This document shows positions 56,701-64,000 of a stretch of 64,000 bases of DNA, one piece after another. The notes under the pieces were generated by a model, which searched no databases, was not told the origin of the DNA, and was given only the letters and a program-made list of their open reading frames with translations. Origin of the DNA: Hexactinellida sp. DTS-2022 (taxonomy: Eukaryota; Porifera; Hexactinellida). Location: contig JAPNXP010000007.1 in assembly GCA_028753945.1 (NCBI GenBank), positions 744,001-808,000 of the forward strand, read 5' to 3'. The position numbers and the translations under genes were made by a program. Position 1 is the first letter of the stretch; the number at the start of each line of letters is the position of its first letter.

Positions 56701-59700
56701 AATTTCGATATTACACTCGACGATAAAATTCCATGTAATTTGAAATGAAAGTGTTGGATTTTACTTTCGAATGATTCAAGTGTTCTGACATTTTGAGAAA
56801 TTATTTGACTTGACATCATTTTTAGTTTATCAAAGTTAACAATAATTAATTTACTAATTTTATAAAAAAAACATTAATCATTTAGTTATTAACCGGAAGT
56901 TGTTTTTCCAAAAGCCTAAATTCTTATTACAAATTTACAATTCCAATATCCTGATTAAATTTGCTTTACTATCTGTTTTTACATTATTTCCTGTTTATAA
57001 TACTTTTTATGAGTAATCCCTTACAAATATATAATTCTATAATCAGAACTAGTCTATATAGCCATCTCTTGATTGACTGTAATTCTATACTATGCACACA
57101 TTTGCTATTTATTTTGCTTTGCTCATCAATTTATCTAAAATAACATAATTATATTCCCAACTTATTATTTAGGCAGAATATTGCTCAGAAAAAGTACCTT
57201 GAAGTTGAGAAAATCTTGGAACGAATTGGTTCGGTTAGTAATACTTTCCAAATGTTCACAGATATCAAAGAAATTACAGAATTACTTCAGAGGTTTAATT
57301 AATACAATTAATTAATTATAATTATGACAAGTCTTTTTCTTGTTTCCAATACATTTGGTATTCATTAAATTCCCTGAATAGTAAAGAGGTTATATGATAT
57401 TCCGAGAAACTTAACCATTTCTGATTAGAATATAGTTTCTGGAAATTCCTCTTTATATACAGCCCATTTGTTTTGTGCCAACTCTACCATTTTGGCTTTC
57501 AATTTGAATTTATTCCCGTATTTACATTTGGGATGTTGTATTTTGTTTAATATACAGTACTTGTACATTCTGTTGAAAATGAAACTAGAATACATTTAAA
57601 ACACATATTTTAAGACATCTGTATATTTAACCTTTGTTATTTTAGATTAAATTATACACACAAATGTGCTGTTGTACATATGTTAGAAAACTCTTTCTGT
57701 AATATTTAGTTATTTTATCATTTTATTGTATTTTACGTTGTTGTAACAAATAATGATAACAACAACAATTACTTTACAACCCCTGAAAATCCCCTAATTA
57801 TTATACAATTTTGATCAGGAATTGCTGTATATTGCTATATGAAATATGTATTTGTTTCTTCACATACTAACTATTTTATTATTTAAATACAGTAGAACCT
57901 CGTTAGTACGAAAATGGTTAATACGAACACTATTTCAGTCCCCTTCAATGCCTTTTCAATACAAATTATACCGGTTAATACTAATTCAGGATAAGGCGAA
58001 CGCATTTTGACGGTGGTGTTCGTAATAACGAGGTTCTACTGTATTATGTAATTCTTTATAAATATGGAATTAATTGGAATTTCTAATGACACCAAAAGTA
58101 TACCTTTACTTAAATTAATACAAATTTCTATGTAGTGTTACTCGAATGCAAACTGATCTTGGATTACAAATAAAGAAAGATTTTGAAGAAGCAACAACAA
58201 CAAAAGGAATAAAGGTACACAATCAGAGCAATAACATTCCAATCTCTATGTTCCGAAGTGTATATCTTATATATGTACATTATTCCATCGATTCCCAATA
58301 TAGTGGATCCGGTTATAAGCACATCGTCGGGAACTGCACTTAATGTTCTTATAACTGGAATAAATTATATAGGGTATATGGCAACCGTTTTCCAGTAGAA
58401 TGTTCTTATAACCGGTGTTCTTATATCCGATATGTTCTTATAACCGGTGTGCTTATATCCGATATCTGCTGTATACGATTTAATAATTACTTTCACTCAA
58501 TTTGTATATTCCAGCGCTTTAAGAATTGGGCTTTAAAAAAAAAATTCCGATTATTTGAAAACCTGAAATTTGTGCCACAAGTGGTTCATGCTAGGAACAC
58601 ATATACAATTTCAAATATAAAGGTGTTGGCCGATACATAATTAAAGAGTTATCTTTGCAATTTGCAATGAAATAACTTTGGACGAACTATAGTATATCAT
58701 TATTATGATATTTTGTACCAATTCATGATAGTTCATAGTCATGGGTCAAATATCTCCCATAATTCCATTTTAAAATGTTTGAAATAATTAAGTTTGCGCG
58801 ATGTTTAATTGGTGTTATAATATCCAAATATTGTATAAATGCAACTAAAAGCTATGCATGTAAGTAATTCTTGACTTTTTTCTGCGAATTTCTTTTTCTG
58901 TTAAAATAGCTATTATTCTGCAAGCTGCAAGCAAGCTAAGTTGAAATTGCCTTAGTATAAGCCGAATACTTTAGAACAATTGCGTATTTCCCTTTTTAAG
59001 TTCCATTTTGTAGAAAAGTATATCTCTCCTGTATTGAATCTTCTCATCTTCTAATTCTTTTTTGAGATTTTCCAGTTCATAAAGTTCGGTAGAAAGCCTA
59101 TTGAGTTGTTGTTTCAAAGATGCTTTACTTATTTTATAATATTTTCTCCTGTTCTTTATGTTTAATTTGTCCATCTGGGTCATGTTCGCTTTGAAGATTA
59201 GCTCATTTAATTCTGGAATAGGCATCTCGCAAATATATTCCATTGTGTATTGCACTTGAGATATTTCAATATATTCGTTTATTTCAAATTCCATTGTTGA
59301 AATTTTTGTATTTTAGTTTTGTTTATTAGTGTTTGTTGTTTTTGTTTTGGTTGATTCTTAATTTTAATTCTCTTCTTATATAGTTAAAAATACAAAAAAA
59401 AGCTGAGAACCTTTTTTTGTTGCATGACTCCTAACCCATTATTAATTAGCTTTATTCTCTTTCCATTTTACTAAATAACTAGGAATTCATTTAGTTTCAA
59501 AATGAAATTAAAAGAATTAGTTGCCCTAGTTGAAACTGTGTTTTCTCAAATTGTAGCCAGAATTTATCTATTGATGTATTATCACGAGACTCTTGTAATC
59601 CCTCCGTTACTTTCACTATTATATACTGTAATATACACCATTCTTACATTTATATTCTAAGCGAATTGTATATTGTCCACTTAGATTTGCAAAAGCTTTC

Positions 59701-62700
59701 TAATTCTGGGAATATATGTTCCAAAAAAATATCCTTCATTTTATTGAAGATAAAATCACGAAAATGATTTTAAATCAGTTATGTACTCCGGACCATATTG
59801 TACAATAAGTTAATAACATATCAAATTAAGTTATAAATACTAACTAATAGCTTTGCTATTTATAAATCATCCTCGTTAATGTGAACTAATATCACATTTT
59901 GTAATTACAGTCGACAACCGTTAATTCGAACAAATTTATTTTTTTCTTGGAAGCCCCTCCCATACAATATTCGTTTCATAATTCGATAATTCGCTAATTC
60001 GACCAAATTTATTTTCCCTTGAGTGTTCGAAATAACGGATGTTTTTGACTGTATTATATTTTGTATCAATACACATTCTGCTTTCCTCATCCTAATATGT
60101 ATGTAAAACTGACATTGTATAATTAGGTACTTAACAATAATCCATACTATAATTCAAATACTGTCAGGTCTGCAAATCTACTGTACTTAATTTGGTTGAT
60201 CTAGGCCAGGTTCACAAATAATTGAAACGAAATAATTAATGCATGCATTTTTTGATTTATACTGTAACAATAATTTGAGGAAAATATAATTAATTTATTA
60301 GGTATGTATATATCACATATGCTTTCAATATTTGGTTGGTGATTACTTTAAAAAAATGGCCTAATTTGCAGTGAAATGTTTAGTATTCTTTTTTAAACCT
60401 CAACCTACGAACTGGCTACTGTTATACACATTCCTTATTTTCATAACAACCAATGTATTACATAGGTTGTTATGATTATTATTTAACAAATTCAACAATT
60501 GGACAATTTCAGTTGTAATATTTTCAAATTATTTTCAAGCCTATGAAATATTCATTTCATTATTAATTCTGAGAAATTCTACTTCAAAATTAACTTTCAC
60601 TGATGTTGATCTATGTCACATAATGTATTCTATTTGTTGGATACTGCTCTTCAATTTATAAACATAGTTTTATCATGCATGCTACGTGTGAGTTGCAAAG
60701 AGCTTTAGCAATTTTCAGGTGTTCGCTTTGATTGTTGTAAATCAGCGATTCCCAAACTTTTTCAACTCTGGGACCCCCTATAACTAATATTATACATTCT
60801 GTGGACCCCCTACCATTGACCGTAATATAAATTATGGACCCCAGGTTGGGAACCACTGTTTTAAATAATATAATTATTGTGATGTCTCATTTAATTGCAA
60901 GTTAGAAAATAAATAATCAAACACTTAATAAATATATATGTTAAATAATTGCAATGTTTATTCTTATATAAAGTTGCTAGTGATTATAAAAGGAAAAAAA
61001 TAAAACAAACATAAATACAGTAGACTCTGGTTAATATGAATTTCAGGATTATGCGACAGATTTCGACGATCCCATGGTGTTCGAATTAACGAGAGTCTAC
61101 TGTAATAGTGACCCAGTTGACCACTGATATATATTTGTATATATTGTTGTTGTTTATCTAATATATTTTATATTATTAGGAAAGTCACAACTCTCTTCTA
61201 GCAGATGCCTGTCGTGTAGTTAATTTACTGGAACCATCCTTGAGGTATCATCTCTTGCAAACCAATAAAATTGCTTTTTAACATATAATAACAATTTTAT
61301 ATTCTACTTGCTTTCAACATTTTATTGTTGTTTAAAATGCCAACTATTGTGATTTGATTAATTAACTAAAACTCCTATTCCCACAAAGATATACAATAAG
61401 TCATTATTCCAAGTAACATTAACCATAGCTATTTAATTCAGTAGTAAGCTCTCATTTGCATTGATCTCTATATTATAATACCATCTTTGGATGCGAGTTT
61501 TATTGATTATATAGAAAGTAACTTGAACTATCATATTATTGGTTGGATAATGTAGTAATATTATATTAAATAAGTTATGATAATTATCACATAGTTGAAC
61601 TTTGCCTTAAGATATTATTTGCATATTCAATGACATAATTATAATAGAGTAGATATCCTGGAAAACTAATTCAGAGATTTTCTAGAAAGATGTGAACTTA
61701 CAGTAGACTTTCGTTAAAACGGAAATATTTGGTAAGGAGCACAAGGTTTAATTCCCTTAGCCTATACAAATGCATGTAAGTGACTCCGGATAATACAAAA
61801 AATTCACGGTTCCCTTGTGTTCGTATTAACGAGAGTCTACTGTATTCTTTTTACCAATGCTAATTATAGTACAGTAAAAATATGCTTAAACAAAATTTCG
61901 TGTACTATGAAAATCCCTCTGGCCTTATTTAACAATACAGTAAAACCTCGTTAGTACAAACACGGTTAACACGAACACTATTTCAATCCACTTCAAAGCC
62001 TTTCAATACAAATGACATTGGTTATTAGTAACTTATTACGAATTCCGTAATAAGGCGAACGCATTTTGACGGTTCGTACTAACGAGGCCGCGAGGTTCTA
62101 CTATAACTGGAAATTAAATAATTCTCTTCAATAAATCCATTTACTAAAAGTTTTCCTAACTAATCTCAGTTACAAATAATGGAATCCAGGAATTTATTAC
62201 TCCATAATTAGTAAATACCAACTATTTACCTTACTATAGTATTATAAATATCATATTTTATAAGCTTAGCTAAACAAATCTCTTATTCGGTTATTCCAGT
62301 GAAAGTTTTACCAATAATAATTTCAGATGATAATCTTATAACTGCCAACCAACTATGATAGGTATTTTTACTACAATTTAAATTCTATTACTTTCAATGT
62401 GTACGTTTATGCCATGTTGTAAATATTGATTCAATCTAGTTGCATAATAATTTCAATTGAAAGTAATTATTGCAATATGTACTAAATTTTATTTTCATAT
62501 ATCCATCCGGTTTCCGGTTGACATATGGCAATACAGAATATTCCTCTCATGTAGATTTAATGAATAATATTTTTGAGAATTTTGATACTAAAAAGTAGGA
62601 CTGAAATGAATATTCGAAATGTAACGAACGAACCTTTTTGTAAACGAACGAATATTCAAATATTCGTTTGGATGACTAAGCATTAAATAAATTTCAGGAC

Positions 62701-63512
62701 ACAAAATATTTGGAAAAGAGGTTTTGGTAGGTTTTGATTTTGGTATTGGAAAATAGGTTTTTTGGAATATAGGTTTTAATTATTTACGAGACCTCCAAGC
62801 TAAACAAAAGTAATGTTGTTGTCCAAAAGTAGTCAACGAATATTCATTTGGAAACGACGAATATTCGTTCAATCATTTCGAACGAATATTCGAATATTCG
62901 GTACTATATTCGTTTCAGCCCTACTAAAAAGAGCTAATTATCTTGAAAACGATGAAATTCATTCTTTAATGAATTAATACAATTCGTTTCAAGCACCAAT
63001 TTGTGTAGTCATTTAGTAATACCCCACCTAATCTACTATTTCATGTTAGTATTTGTCCAAATAAAATTGAGTTCTTATGGTTTGACGTTTGACAAGGGTG
63101 GCACAAAGAGTGCAGCCAGTTACAAAGTTAAATCGGTATAAAGTAAATGAGTAGAGCCATGGCCTACTTAATACACGGCCGTGTATGTCACCGAGAAGGT
63201 TTAATAATTAAGTAGGCCATGGTAGGCTAACCAAGTTCGAGGGAGCTCGGTTGAGAAATGCCCTGAGGCCTTGATTATTATTTTATCTAAATAAAAATAT
63301 ATTTATTACAGTCGACTCCGCTTAATAGAGCCACTGGTTAATAGATTTCTCCGCTTAATGGGGCCAAAGTAACCTTGTCCCGAGGTGACTCTATTAAGCG
63401 GAGTCAACTGTATTTATTTTATATCCCGCTTTCTTATAGAGAAGAAATTGTTGCCAAATTCATTGAACTCCAATTATTCGAGTATAAAATGCTATACAAA
63501 GAGAACCTAGAG
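47771..63512 (+). CDS. VPS53: VPS53, N-terminal ten exons (3' end outside the window)
   Basis: Exons: 47771-47887, 53927-54007, 54086-54135, 54664-54730 (or -54727), 55087-55173, 55864-55979, 57173-57292, 58136-58214, 61180-61244, 63440-63512; 284-285 codons, phases consistent, GT-AG throughout. VPS53 is the shared subunit of the GARP and EARP tethers, which bring endosome-derived vesicles to the trans-Golgi or recycling endosomes. The joined product follows the family closely: [11 protein letters not shown], then [100 protein letters not shown] and [16 protein letters not shown]. It is the coiled-coil Vps53_N region. None of these exons exceeds 120 bp and they are easy to miss. Exon 4's donor is ambiguous between GTAGTC and GTCAGT, three bases apart. 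Exon 1's donor GTTCGT is weak. Confidence 0.88.
47924..48186. mobile_element. 263 bp element, TIR ACCGTATTTCC (relative of 27011-27272)
   Basis: ACCGTATTTCCTTGAATAGT at the left and ACTATTCAAGGCAATACGGT at the right. Internal 'gaataatcgcccccc' repeats take the place of the 'gaataagcgccggg' repeats of the relative. It begins 36 bp inside VPS53 intron 1. Confidence 0.75.
48209..48412. mobile_element. MITE with CTCCGCTTAATAGA repeats
   Basis: Left 'gagtaactccggttaatagatttctccgc', right 'ctattaagcggagtcgactg'. A shorter relative with better ends (CAGTCGACTCCGCTTAATAG) is at 63309-63410. Confidence 0.65.
48767..50467 (+). CDS. RFWD3: RFWD3-like RING / WD-repeat E3 ubiquitin ligase, intronless, nested in VPS53 intron 1
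   Basis: 566 residues, ACCATGG start context. Human RFWD3 ubiquitinates RPA and RAD51 at stalled forks and interstrand crosslinks and stabilises p53. RING at 84-131: CSIC, then [16 protein letters not shown] and RKCPQC. The unusual Gly after HLF, where most RINGs have Cys, is also typical of RFWD3. A coiled coil (about 152-212, [20 protein letters not shown]) follows. The rest is a WD-type propeller: [40 protein letters not shown], and the end [10 protein letters not shown]. The N-terminus before the RING is only 83 residues, much shorter than in vertebrates, and contains an NLS-like ARKRK and scattered SQ/TS sites. Absence of introns suggests a retrocopy or intron loss. An AATAAA lies at 50464 and another near 50537. 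Confidence 0.8.
   Translation: MASSQESYYDTEDIIVDVNSQVSVHTIISTNSQTEHISLDSFEIQDFDSNARKRKHPIQPIETSQLESPKRKSDISGDLESNCCSICYEPWTSTGLHRLVSLKCGHLFGDNCIDKWLRQNNNSNERKCPQCKMLVSFKDIRPIYASKLIAVDNSELQNALKKLDSEKAVSIQAKKSETNMALKYQLTRAECERLKTQVLQLEIKLQNAIKNKNDPVDSNEFMEMVCSDEISKPEMFVQKVKDLLLASAGGCRILEINPSLGMILVSRPSTVHLFRGYGLVKISCRDLKEYQFVPIHSNVIRDLKFCPNKDDLLLSVSTDKTAKLTNITSNSNVTSFVLPAQSWACCWDSDDANYFYAALNNGKIEQFDIRNTNSCVFSLFCGISKPITSISCVPSNSIGGMLVATISGCSFVEKNDISNFTPTILPDLSGNCTSITYDPVNAKFLASFRPTLTMPMTRHAVCEISRCPSSAQNEAPFITSTQLNQFTGGSSQTTLSRSHIFTPFSRQSEMCLAFGDESSRSLEICNTFTSKKLTCYTSSKPVVDVKSYLNFVTALTEDKLFIYELK
50791..50926. mobile_element. MITE, TIR CAGTGAACTCCCGTTATAAC
   Basis: The right end is the inverse with changes (ttacgagagttgactg). 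The interior has 'ggtcccaagcacttc', shared with the elements at 55301 and 56125. Flanked by TA. Confidence 0.6.
51125..51802 (-). CDS. 3CxxC-type zinc-finger protein (ZAR1/RTP-like fold), nested in VPS53 intron 1
   Basis: 225 residues, single exon, on the opposite strand to VPS53 and convergent with the RFWD3-like gene (stop codons about 660 bp apart). The zf-3CxxC domain spans about 52-122: [20 protein letters not shown] (C58, C61), [16 protein letters not shown] (C78, C81), [13 protein letters not shown] (C111, C114, C121) with H106. In ZAR1 and related oocyte proteins this zinc module binds RNA; in RTPs it sits in membrane chaperones. There is no transmembrane segment here, but a basic KKKRKSK near the N-terminus suggests a nuclear or RNA-binding protein. 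The C-terminal 100 residues ([20 protein letters not shown]) are not a domain I recognise. Orthology to a named gene is not clear. Confidence 0.75.
   Translation of the reverse strand: MANRYASGSKKKRKSKEPVNIPIFYRLSGGIEILTGYLEKENLTEDDESKRFFGHFKCKSCRQQWHSGYAWQGYQQECKKCEIYEWPFKVYHLESHSDNLLMKKPHLSSLCEKCQQDGVHCLTGKRIKPDTEELHETKFRPDSDKKSHRNKHMIHFEKQFQLDAFNIIVEPQFFQDIFDKLWDTLSREDKSGFKEALSITVEKWRNNRREDLAIECKKVFYQTQY
52027..52487. mobile_element. 460 bp element rich in 'cttaagttcgatctt' repeats
   Basis: The left end 'gtatttcactaagaacttaa' and the right end 'cttagtgaatatt' are inverted. Several copies of TTAAGTTCGATCTTA and its inverse cluster at each end. It lies in VPS53 intron 1, in the 5' flank of the 3CxxC gene. 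No gene inside. Confidence 0.6.
52515..52666. mobile_element. CAGTAGAACCTCGTTA-family MITE
   Basis: CAGTAGATCCTCCTTAGTAG at the left and ACGAGGTTCTACTG at the right. It shares 'ctatttcagtccccttcaaa' and 'ggataaggcggacgcatttt' with other copies. Confidence 0.7.
52712..52905. mobile_element. Element with GGAGCGTTTCGCGCTCC hairpin
   Basis: Closely matches the segment nested at about 13826-14210 ('gtgtattatacagccatttg ... cgctcctggataattccttg'), with the hAT MITE absent here. The two copies confirm that the segment is a repeat and define the hAT insertion point. Confidence 0.6.
53431..53687. mobile_element. MITE, TIR CAGTAGACCCTCATTAATTA
   Basis: The right end 'aattaacgtgagtctacta' is the inverse with changes. 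257 bp, TA on both sides, AT-rich interior without genes. Confidence 0.55.
53701..53845. mobile_element. CAGTAGAACCTCGTTA-family MITE, opposite orientation
   Basis: Starts AGTAGAACCTCGTTAGTACG and continues with 'ttcgccttatccgaaattc', the reverse of the usual order, and ends 'gtactaaccggagtttcg'. It ends about 80 bp before VPS53 exon 2. Confidence 0.65.
54440..54619. mobile_element. CAGTAGAACCTCGTTA-family MITE
   Basis: CAGTAGAACCTCGTTAATAC at the left and GTATTAACGAGGTT at the right. The middle contains two 'ccggataa-gcgaacaaa' copies. It ends 44 bp before VPS53 exon 4. Confidence 0.7.
54846..55023. mobile_element. CAGTAGAACCTCGTTA-family MITE
   Basis: CAGTAGAACCTCATTAGTAA at the left and CGTACTAACGAAGTTCTACTG at the right (partly quoted), flanked by TA, in VPS53 intron 4. 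Confidence 0.7.
55301..55461. mobile_element. CAGTAAACTCTTATTATAACG MITE
   Basis: Shares 'gggacctgtaaattccttcg' and 'taatttatgcatttag'-like sequence with the element at 56125. The right end is decayed (gtatccgacttcgtaat). Confidence 0.6.
55597..55848. repeat. Minisatellite of about 47 bp, five units, in VPS53 intron 5
   Basis: The unit contains TTGTTTACATTTGTTTACTG followed by GTACACTAGCAAATGTTG. 'Agcaaatg' recurs at about 55631, 55688, 55736, 55782 and 55829. One unit carries an extra 'tttacatttg'. It ends directly before exon 6 and produces a spurious Cys/Phe-rich frame. Confidence 0.85.
56125..56280. mobile_element. CAGTAAACTTTCGTTATAACG MITE
   Basis: A relative of 55301 with 'cttgggacctgtaaattcct' and 'ttcgttatatccggatattc'. 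The right end reads 'aaaatccggcttcg'. Confidence 0.6.
57890..58041. mobile_element. CAGTAGAACCTCGTTA-family MITE (most regular copy)
   Basis: CAGTAGAACCTCGTTAGTAC at the left and GTAATAACGAGGTTCTACTG at the right, flanked by TA. The interior has 'ctatttcagtccccttcaat' and 'ggataaggcgaacgcatttt'. About 152 bp. Confidence 0.8.
58301..58472. mobile_element. TATAAGCAC-type MITE in VPS53 intron 8, inverted
   Basis: The same family as the MITE at the end of each MULE-type TRAF spacer, here in reverse ('ggatccggttataagcacat ... gtgcttatatccgatatctg'). It contains the 'atatagggtatatggcaacc' core. This shows that the MITE also moves on its own. Confidence 0.75.
58971..59294 (-). CDS. Putative small bZIP protein (Maf/CNC-like) nested in VPS53 intron 8
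   Basis: 107 residues, single exon. An [11 protein letters not shown] segment aligns with the extended homology region of Maf/CNC factors (MSVRELNQHL type). After it come [20 protein letters not shown] and a leucine zipper with Leu at heptad spacing (L-x6-L-x6-L-x6-L in [20 protein letters not shown], then KKEL) and further hydrophobics. In the basic region the Asn-Arg pair is kept, but the Ala-Ala and Cys-Arg contacts of the NxxxAAxxCR signature are replaced by YY and IS. DNA binding may therefore be altered or lost, as in an inhibitory dimer partner. It could also be a decayed copy or a generic coiled coil. The frame is cleanly open in AT-rich DNA, which supports selection, but not strongly. 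Confidence 0.45.
   Translation of the reverse strand: MEFEINEYIEISQVQYTMEYICEMPIPELNELIFKANMTQMDKLNIKNRRKYYKISKASLKQQLNRLSTELYELENLKKELEDEKIQYRRDILFYKMELKKGNTQLF
59908..60051. mobile_element. MITE, TIR CAGTCGACAACCGTTAATTC
   Basis: The inverse end is 'gaaataacggatgtttttgactg', TA-flanked, with internal 'aattcgaacaaatttatttt' and 'aattcgaccaaatttatttt'. Confidence 0.65.
60743..60858. mobile_element. hAT-like MITE, TIR CAGCGATTCCCAAACTT
   Basis: The right end GGTTGGGAACCACTG is the inverse. The flanks ttgtaaat / ttttaaat resemble an 8 bp target duplication. 'Gggaccccct' and 'tggaccccct' repeat inside. Confidence 0.7.
61018..61102. mobile_element. Short CAGTAGACTCTGGTTAATA MITE
   Basis: 85 bp. 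CAGTAGACTCTGGTTAATAT at the left and ATTAACGAGAGTCTACTG at the right, TA-flanked. It lies 77 bp before VPS53 exon 9. Confidence 0.7.
61701..61842. mobile_element. CAGTAGACTTTCGTTAAAACG MITE
   Basis: The right end 'gtattaacgagagtctactg' is the inverse; TA-flanked; in VPS53 intron 9. Confidence 0.65.
61938..62102. mobile_element. CAGTAGAACCTCGTTA-family MITE
   Basis: CAGTAAAACCTCGTTAGTAC at the left. The right end has an extra 'ggccgcga' (actaacgaggccgcgaggttcta). Confidence 0.65.
62596..62923. mobile_element. hAT-like MITE with perfect 8 bp TSD CTAAAAAG
   Basis: A second copy of the family at 1891-2189: TAGGACTGAAATGAATATTC at the left and ATATTCGTTTCAGCCCTA at the right. CTAAAAAG is on both sides. 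It contains a local 'aggttttggtaggttttgat' repeat. Confidence 0.85.
63158..63222. repeat. Small CATGGCCTACTTAATA palindrome
   Basis: The ends CATGGCCTACTTAATACACG and TTAAGTAGGCCATGG are inverted repeats. This is a miniature derivative of the foldback family at 44503-45288. Confidence 0.6.
63309..63410. mobile_element. 102 bp MITE, TIR CAGTCGACTCCGCTTAATAG
   Basis: The right end CTATTAAGCGGAGTCAACTG is the inverse, TA-flanked. It ends 29 bp before VPS53 exon 10. Confidence 0.75.
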
Positions 63513-63654
63513 GTAAGTAATTAGCGAACTTATTAACCCAAGTAATTTGTATGTATTCGCATATGCTAGGGAGTTTAACTTTGTTCCCCTTAACCCGATA
63601 TTTCGCCTTATCCGTATTCGTATTAACGAGAGTCTTAGTACAGTAGAACCACTA

Positions 63655-63793
63655 CAGTGGTGTTAGCCTAATAACAATTGCTCTATTAGCAAGTTATTTT
63701 CAGGCCCCAAGCGAGCATTTAATGTTAAATATGTTCGCCTATTAGCAAGTAAATTTCGTGCAAATGCGACTTGCTATTACGCGAACACCACTG
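63655..63793. mobile_element. MITE, TIR CAGTGGTGTT
   Basis: CAGTGGTGTTAGCCTAATAA at the left and GCTATTACGCGAACACCACTG at the right (partly quoted). The inner 'ctattagcaagttattttca' resembles the ends of the 1.6 kb elements in the TRAF array. Downstream (63800-63930) is a reversed, decayed CAGTAGAACC-family copy. Confidence 0.7.
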
Positions 63794-64000
63794 TAGTTAA
63801 TATGTACACCAAGGGACGGTCAAAATTTTACTCCTTATCCGGACCGGAATTTGTATTAACCGGTGTCATTTGTATTGAAAAGGCTTTGAAGGGGACTGAA
63901 ATAGTGTACGTAATAACTCGGAAATTCATATTTATCGTGTATATGGTAATTGTTACCAGAAGAACTTAATTAATAACACAATTAATTCACTTGACACCTA

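Overview
This is nuclear DNA of an invertebrate animal. It is AT-rich, and its genes carry GT-AG introns. The conserved proteins are metazoan or eukaryotic: TRAF, an RFWD3-like RING protein, VPS53, a 3CxxC zinc finger and a bZIP. Short inverted-repeat transposons are very dense. I cannot fix the species. A sponge or another early-branching marine animal would fit, but that is a low-confidence guess.

1 to 47.5 kb is a head-to-tail array of twelve copies of one TRAF-family gene, all on the + strand. The sequence first looks like alternating ~100-codon and ~340-codon reading frames, but these are two exons of one gene. Exon A (93 codons, degenerate Cys-rich RING-like module) ends at a GTTAGT donor. 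Exon B starts after TTTAG in the same phase and supplies the first Cys pair of TRAF zinc finger 1, then four more fingers, a short coiled coil and a C-terminal MATH/TRAF-C domain. Products are about 436-442 residues. Copies 5, 9 and 10 carry a frameshift, a nonsense codon and a frameshift. Exon A and the GC-rich finger part of exon B are almost identical between copies, while the AT-rich coiled coil and MATH domain vary. Exon A types and exon B types are combined differently in different copies, which suggests gene conversion or unequal crossing over.

Spacers and introns of the array are repeated modules. A MULE-type transposase remnant with a FLYWCH-like zinc finger lies upstream of copies 4, 5, 6, 10 and 12. 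A 0.6-1.6 kb inverted-repeat element lies upstream of copies 3, 8, 9 and 11. A ~110 bp hairpin lies in eight of the introns. Later insertions sit inside these, several with clear 8 bp target duplications (hAT-like).

47.8-64 kb holds the first ten exons of VPS53 (GARP/EARP tethering subunit), which runs off the right edge. Its 6 kb intron 1 contains two intronless genes: an RFWD3-like RING/coiled-coil/WD E3 ligase (+) and a 3CxxC zinc-finger protein (-). Intron 8 contains a small bZIP-like reading frame (-). The VPS53 introns are full of MITEs with TIRs such as CAGTAGAACCTCGTTA. I saw no rRNA, tRNA or CRISPR array, though I could not run a covariance search for RNA genes.
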